A DNA stretch of 64,000 nt. It comes from Phycomyces nitens (taxonomy: Eukaryota; Mucoromycota; Mucoromycetes; Mucorales; Phycomycetaceae). Under the pieces are notes generated by a model. That model did no database searches and had not been told where the DNA came from. It saw only the letters and a program-made list of their open reading frames with translations. A program made the translations under genes and the position numbers. The stretch covers positions 248,001 through 312,000 of the forward strand of contig JAHRBC010000008.1 in the NCBI GenBank assembly GCA_022702545.1. Direction: 5' to 3'. Of the stretch, positions 58,041 to 64,000 are shown one piece after another; position 1 is the first letter of the stretch, and each line of letters opens with the position of its first letter.

Positions 58041-61000
58041 ACTATATAATCTCAAAACATTGTTAGTAGTGAAAACCAGGTTGAATAAGATGGACTTGCC
58101 TTATCTAAATGGGACTGCTCCAATAAGACCAAACGTCGATAGTATACAAATTGAAGGCATCGTTAGAAATGCAGACAAGTTTGTGTAGGACATACTTACA
58201 TTTCTACTCTAATCATACACTCCCTCTTACAATTATTCAAATTTCAATTTCTAACGTACATTCCACTTACCTTGAGGCCCACCACCAACCCCAATCTAAC
58301 CAACCGGAACAAAGTTACTACAAAATATGTGATGGATGTAAATCATTCAGTCCTCATCACAATCAATTCACTTACCATTATAATCTACTAGAACGGCTAC
58401 ACTAGAAATGATCTAAGCTATTCAAGAGACTAAACACATTATTAGCAATACGGGCAAATTTAAGTGAGATCACCTTACCTTTCTACTCTACTAGGACGGC
58501 TTCTCTAATGAACATCTACACTACAATTCCTAATCAAGTTTACACATACCTTGGAGCCCACCACCATCCCCGATTCTTACCAACCGGAACAAAACTACAC
58601 TAAACTGAAATCCAAGTTAGTCGTATGTCCTTGATCGCATTCAATTAACTTACCTCCTAATCTACTCGGACAGCTAAACTACTCGGACGGCTACTCTAAA
58701 TAATGTCTAAACTACAATTTCTAATCTACTTTCCACCCACCTTGGAGCCCACCACCATCCCCGATTCTTACCAGCCGGAACTAATCTACAATTAAACTGA
58801 AATCCAAGTTAGCAGTGTGTCCTTGATCGCATTTCAATTCACTTACCTGCTAATCTACTCGGACAGCAAAGCTACTCAGACGGCTACGCTACTATATAGA
58901 GTGGAGTCATTGTTAGCAGTGCTGTCAAGTTTGATTGGGATCGACTTACCTTTCTACTCTACTCAGACGGCTATTCTAAACAACATCTACACTACAATTT
59001 CTAATCTACTTTCCACCTACCTTGGAGCCCACCACCATCCCCGATTCTTCCCAACCGGAACAAAACTATACTAAACTGAAATCCAAGTTAGCAGTGTGGT
59101 CTTGATCGCATTCAATTTACTTACCTCCTAAACTACTCGGACGGCTAAACTACGGGACAGTCTATGCTACTATACAGAGTGGAGTCATTGTTAGCAGTGC
59201 GGTCAAAGTTTGATTGGGATAGACTTACCTTTCTACTCTACTCGGACGGCTATTCTAAACAACATCTACACTACAATTTCTAATCTACTTTCCACCTACC
59301 TTGGAGCCCACCACCATCCCCGATTCTTCCCAACCGGAACAAAACTATACTAAACTGAAATCCAAGTTAACAGTGTGGTCTTGATCGCATTCAATTTACT
59401 TACCTCCTAAACTACTCGGACAGCTAAACTAGTCGGACGGTCTACACTACTATACAGAGTGGAGACACTGTTAACAGTGCTGTCAAAGCTTTATTGGGAT
59501 CGACTTACCTTTCTACTCTACTCGGACGGCTATTCTAAACAACATCTACACTACAATTTCTACTCTACTTTCCACCTACCTTGGAGCCCACCACCATCCC
59601 CGATTCTTCCCAACCGGAACAAAACTATACTAAACTGAAATCCAAGTTAGCAGTGTGGTCTTGATCGCATTCAATTTACTTACCTCCTAAACTACTCGGA
59701 CGGCTAAACTACGGGACAGTCTATGCTACTATACAGAGTGGAGTCATTGTTAGCAGTGCGGTCAAAGTTTGATTGGGATAGACTTACCTTTCTACTCTAC
59801 TCGGACGGCTATTCTAAACAACATCTAAACTACAATTTCTAATCTACTTTCCACCTACCTTGGAGCCCACCACCATCCCCGATTCTTCCCAACCGGAACA
59901 AAACTATACTAAACTGAAATCCAAGTTAGCAGTGTGGTCTTGATCGTATTCAATTTACTTACCTCCTAAACTACTAGGACGGCTAAACTACGGGACAGGC
60001 TACACTACTATATAGAGTGAAGTCATTGTTAGCAGTGCGGTCAAAGTTTGATTGGGATCGACTTACCTTTCTACTCTACTCGGACGGCTATTCTAAACAA
60101 TATCTACACTACAATTTCTAATCTACTTTCCACCTACCTTGGAGCCCACCACCATCCCCGATTCTTCCCAACCGGAACGAAGCTATACTAAACTGAAATC
60201 CAAGTTAGCAGTGTGGCCTTGATCGTATTCAATTTACTTACCTGCTAAACTACTCGGACGGTCTACACTACTATATAGAGTGGAGACACTGTTAGCAGTG
60301 CGGTCAAAGTTTGATTGGGATCGACTTACCTTTCTACTCTACTCGGACGGCTATTCTAAACAACATCTACACTACAATTTCTAATCTACTTTCCACCTAC
60401 CTTGGAGCCCACCACCATCCCCGATTCTTCCCAACCGGAACGAAGCTATACTAAACTGAAATCCAAGTTAGCAGTGTGGTCTTGATCGCATTCAATTTAC
60501 TTACCTCCTAAACTACTCGGACGGCTAAACTACGGGACAGTCTATGCTACTATACAGAGTGGAGTCATTGTTAGCAATGCGGTCAAAGTTTGATTGGGAT
60601 AGACTTACCTTTCTACTCTACTCGGACGGCTATTCTAAACAACATCTACACTACAATTTCTAATCTACTTTCCACCTACCTTGGAGCCCACCACCATCCC
60701 CGATTCTTCCCAACCGGAACAAAACTATACTAAACTGAAATCCAAGTTAGCAGTGTGGTCTTGATCGTATTCAATTTACTTACCTCCTAAACTACTAGGA
60801 CGGCTAAACTACGGGACAGGCTACACTACTATATAGAGTGGAGTCATTGTTAGCAGTGCGGTCAAAGTTTGATTGGGATCGACTTACCTTTCTACTCTAC
60901 TCGGACGGCTATTCTAAACAATATCTACACTACAATTTCTAATCTACTTTCCACCTACCTTGGAGCCCACCACCATCCCCGATTCTTCCCAACCGGAACA

Positions 61001-64000
61001 AAACTATACTAAACTGAAATCCAAGTTAGCAGTGTGGTCTTGATCGTATTCAATTTACTTACCTCCTAAACTACTAGGACGGCTAAACTACGGGACAGGC
61101 TACACTACTATATAGAGTGGAGTCATTGTTAGCAGTGCGGTCAAAGTTTGATTGGGATCGACTTACCTTTCTACTCTACTCGGACGGCTATTCTAAACAA
61201 CATCTACACTACAATTTCTACTCTACTTTCCACCTACCTTGGAGCCCACCACCATCCCCGATTCTTCCCAACCGGAACAAAACTATACTAAACTGAAATC
61301 CAAGTTAGCAGTGTGGTCTTGATCGCATTCAATTTACTTACCTCCTAAACTACTCGGACGGCTAAACTACGGGACAGTCTATGCTACTATACAGAGTGGA
61401 GTCATTGTTAGCAGTGCGGTCAAAGTTTGATTGGGATAGACTTACCTTTCTACTCTACTCGGACGGCTATTCTAAACAACATCTAAACTACAATTTCTAA
61501 TCTACTTTCCACCTACCTTGGAGCCCACCACCATCCCCGATTCTTCCCAACCGGAACAAAACTATACTAAACTGAAATCCAAGTTAGCAGTGTGGTCTTG
61601 ATCGTATTCAATTTACTTACCTCCTAAACTAGTCGGACGGTCTACACTACTATACAGAGTGGAGACACTGTTAGCAGTGCTGTCAAAGCTTTATTGGGAT
61701 AGACTTACCTTTCTACTCTACTCGGACGGCTATTCTAAACAACATCTACACTACAATTTCTAATCTACTTTCCACCTACCTTGGAGCCCACCACCATCCC
61801 CGATTCTTCCCAACCGGAACGAAGCTATACTAAACTGAAATCCAAGTTAGCAGTGTGGTCTTGATCGCATTCAATTTACTTACCTCCTAAACTACTAGGA
61901 CGGCTAAACTACGGGACAGGCTACGCTACTATATAGAGTGGAGTCATTGTTAGCAGTGCTGTCAAGTTTGATTGGGATCGACTTACCTTTCTACTCTACT
62001 CGGACGGCTATTCTAAACAACATCTACACTACAATTTCTAATCTACTTTCCACCTACCTTGGAGCCCACCACCATCCCCGATTCTTCCCAACCGGAACGA
62101 AGCTATACTAAACTGAAATCCAAGTTAACAGTGTGGTCTTGATCGCATTCAATTTACTTACCTCCTAAACTACTCGGACGGCTAAACTACGGGACAGTCT
62201 ATGCTACTATACAGAGTGGAGTCATTGTTAGCAATGCGGTCAAAGTTTGATTGGGATAGACTTACCTTTCTACTCTACTCGGACGGCTATTCTAAACAAC
62301 ATCTACACTACAATTTCTAATCTACTTTCCACCTACCTTGGAGCCCACCACCATCCCCGATTCTTCCCAACCGGAACAAAGCTATACTAAACTGAAATCC
62401 AAGTTAGCAGTGTGGTCTTGATCGTATTCAATTTACTTACCTCCTAAACTACTCGGACGGCTAAACTACGGGACAGGCTACACTACTATACAGAGTGGAG
62501 TCATTGTTAGCAGTGCGGTCAAAGTTTGATTGGGATCGACTTACCTTTCTACTCTACTCGGACGGCTATTCTAAACAACATCTACACTACAATTTCTAAT
62601 CTACTTTCCACCTACCTTGGAGCCCACCACCATCCCCGATTCTTCCCAACCGGAACGAAGCTATACTAAACTGAAATCCAAGTTAGCAGTGTGGTCTTGA
62701 TCGCATTCAATTTACTTACCTCCTAAACTACTAGGACGGCTAAACTACGGGACAGGCTACGCTACTATATAGAGTGGAGTCATTGTTAGCAGTGCTGTCA
62801 AGTTTGATTGGGATCGACTTACCTTTCTACTCTACTCAGACGGCTATTCTAAACAACATCTACACTACAATTTCTAATCTACTTTTCACCTACCTTGGAG
62901 CCCACCACCATCCCCAATTCTTCCCAACCGGAACAAAGCTATACTAAACTGAAATCCAAGTTAACAGTGTGGTCTTGATCGTATTCAATTTACTTACCTC
63001 CTAAACTAGTCGGACGGTCTACACTACTATACAGAGTGGAGACACTGTTAGCAGTGCTGTCAAAGCTTTATTGGGATAGACTTACCTTTCTACTCTACTC
63101 GGACGGCTATTCTAAACAACATCTACACTACAATTTCTAATCTACTTTCCACCTACCTTGGAGCCCACCACCATCCCCGATTCTTCCCAACCGGAACGAA
63201 GCTATACTAAACTGAAATCCAAGTTAGCAGTGTGGTCTTGATCGCATTCAATTTACTTACCTCCTAAACTACTCGGACGGCTAAACTACGGGACAGTCTA
63301 TGCTACTATACAGAGTGGAGTCATTGTTAGCAATGCGGTCAAAGTTTGATTGGGATAGACTTACCTTTCTACTCTACTCGGACGGCTATTCTAAACAACA
63401 TCTACACTACAATTTCTAATCTACTTTCCACCTACCTTGGAGCCCACCACCATCCCCAATTCTTCCCAACCGGAACAAAGCTATACTAAACTGAAATCCA
63501 AGTTAACAGTGTGGTCTTGATCGTATTCAATTTACTTACCTCCTAAACTAGTCGGACGGTCTACACTACTATACAGAGTGGAGACACTGTTAGCAGTGCT
63601 GTCAAAGCTTTATTGGGATCGACTTACCTTTCTACTCTACTCGGACGGCTATTCTAAACAACATCTACACTACAATTTCTACTCTACTTTCCACCTACCT
63701 TGGAGCCCACCACCATCCCCGATTCTTCCCAACCGGAACGAAGCTATACTAAACTGAAATCCAAGTTAACAGTGTGGTCTTGATCGTATTCAATTTACTT
63801 ACCTCCTAAACTACTCGGACGGTCTACACTACTATACAGAGTGGAGACACTGTTAGCAGTGCTGTCAAAGCTTTATTGGGATAGACTTACCTTTCTACTC
63901 TACTCGGACGGCTATTCTAAACAACATCTACACTACAATTTCTAATCTACTTTCCACCTACCTTGGAGCCCACCACCATCCCCGATTCTTCCCAACCGGA
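58041..64000. repeat. 279/263-bp tandem satellite array
   Basis: At least 21 tandem copies run off the right edge. Marking each copy by TTGGAGCCCACCACC gives starts near 58272 (diverged), 58551, 58742, 59022, 59301, 59581, 59860, 60139, 60402, 60681, 60960, 61239, 61518, 61781, 62059, 62338, 62617, 62895, 63158, 63437, 63700 and 63963. Spacing is 278-280 bp, or 263 bp in short variants, and once 191 bp at the diverged edge. Copies from 59022 onward differ by only a few percent; the leftmost two or three are strongly diverged, the usual pattern of an array edge. The conserved positions include splice-site-like words on the minus strand (see the representative monomer). The total array length is unknown. 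It could be pericentric, subtelomeric or interstitial. Confidence 0.97.
59022..59301 (-). other. Representative satellite monomer with three intron-like modules
   Basis: Read on the minus strand, one monomer shows three candidate introns. First, 59299-59255 (45 nt): CAAG before GTAGGTGG, ending TTGTTTAG. Second, 59228-59170 (59 nt): AAAG before GTAAGTC, branch-like CTGCTAAC at 59197-59190, ending CTGTATAG. Third, 59124-59076 (49 nt): GGAG before GTAAGTAAATTG, branch-like CTGCTAAC at 59094-59087, ending GGATTTCAG. Lengths and sites match introns of real genes in this window. Between them lie exon-like segments of about 26-50 nt, two of which share TAGCCGTCCGAGTAG. I could not find a splice path that stays open through a whole monomer, so any product is more likely non-coding. 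Whether the array is transcribed is unknown. Confidence 0.6.

Noticed and set aside
58817..59074. Plus-strand open frames within the satellite (also 58151-58405) as genes
   Set aside because: They occur only in the edge copies, are absent from later monomers, and have no domain.
58041..64000. CRISPR-like array of direct repeats
   Set aside because: Units are 263-279 bp and repeat end to end with no unique spacers, in a eukaryotic context. It is a tandem satellite.

Overview
This window reads as nuclear DNA of a filamentous fungus, most likely Mucoromycota (Mucorales-like). The evidence is a CotH-kinase-family surface protein, genes interrupted by many short spliceosomal introns (about 35-150 nt, mostly GTAAG...TAG), A+T-rich spacers, standard fungal housekeeping orthologues, and a MULE-type transposase of the kind common in these genomes. 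Species is not determined. Exon coordinates come from joining open frames at splice consensus sites by hand; summed coding lengths are multiples of three for every intact gene, but none is confirmed by transcript data.

Layout. 1-11.3 kb (mostly minus strand): CotH-like protein, a membrane-anchored calcineurin-like phosphatase (Ppn2-like), an FHA-RING E3 ligase (Dma-like), and the tRNA m5C methyltransferase Trm4/NSUN2. 11.8-25.9 kb: cohesin SMC1 (+), the ribosome-biogenesis AAA-ATPase Rix7/NVL (-), ribosomal protein eL20 (+), replication factor C subunit Rfc4/RFC2 (+), and an unusual alpha/beta-hydrolase plus dual-specificity-phosphatase fusion (-). 26-29 kb shows no recognisable gene. 29-40.5 kb: amino-acid/choline permease (+), NAPE-PLD-like metallo-beta-lactamase (-), ornithine carbamoyltransferase (+), circularly permuted GTPase GNL1 (+), VHS-GAT protein Lsb5-like (+), ribosomal protein uL18/RPL5 (+). 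42.8-50.6 kb: two coiled-coil trafficking candidates, a tail-anchored protein with a BICD/HAP-type CC1-box motif (+) and a 1647-residue golgin with a GM130-like N-terminus (-).

52.7-64 kb changes character. A decayed PD-(D/E)XK-like gene and a MULE transposase followed in frame by a decayed OTU-like cysteine-protease domain are broken by in-frame stop codons only, without frameshifts. From about 58.04 kb to the window end there is a 279/263-bp tandem satellite (at least 21 copies). Read on the minus strand, every well-preserved monomer contains three intron-like modules with donor and acceptor consensus sites, two of them with a CTGCTAAC branch-point-like motif. That is the most unusual signal in the window.

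The intact genes cover genome maintenance (SMC1, RFC4), translation and ribosome assembly (eL20, uL18, Rix7, GNL1, Trm4), membrane traffic (golgin, CC1-box protein, Lsb5) and metabolism (OTC, permease, NAPE-PLD). No operon-like or cluster logic joins them.
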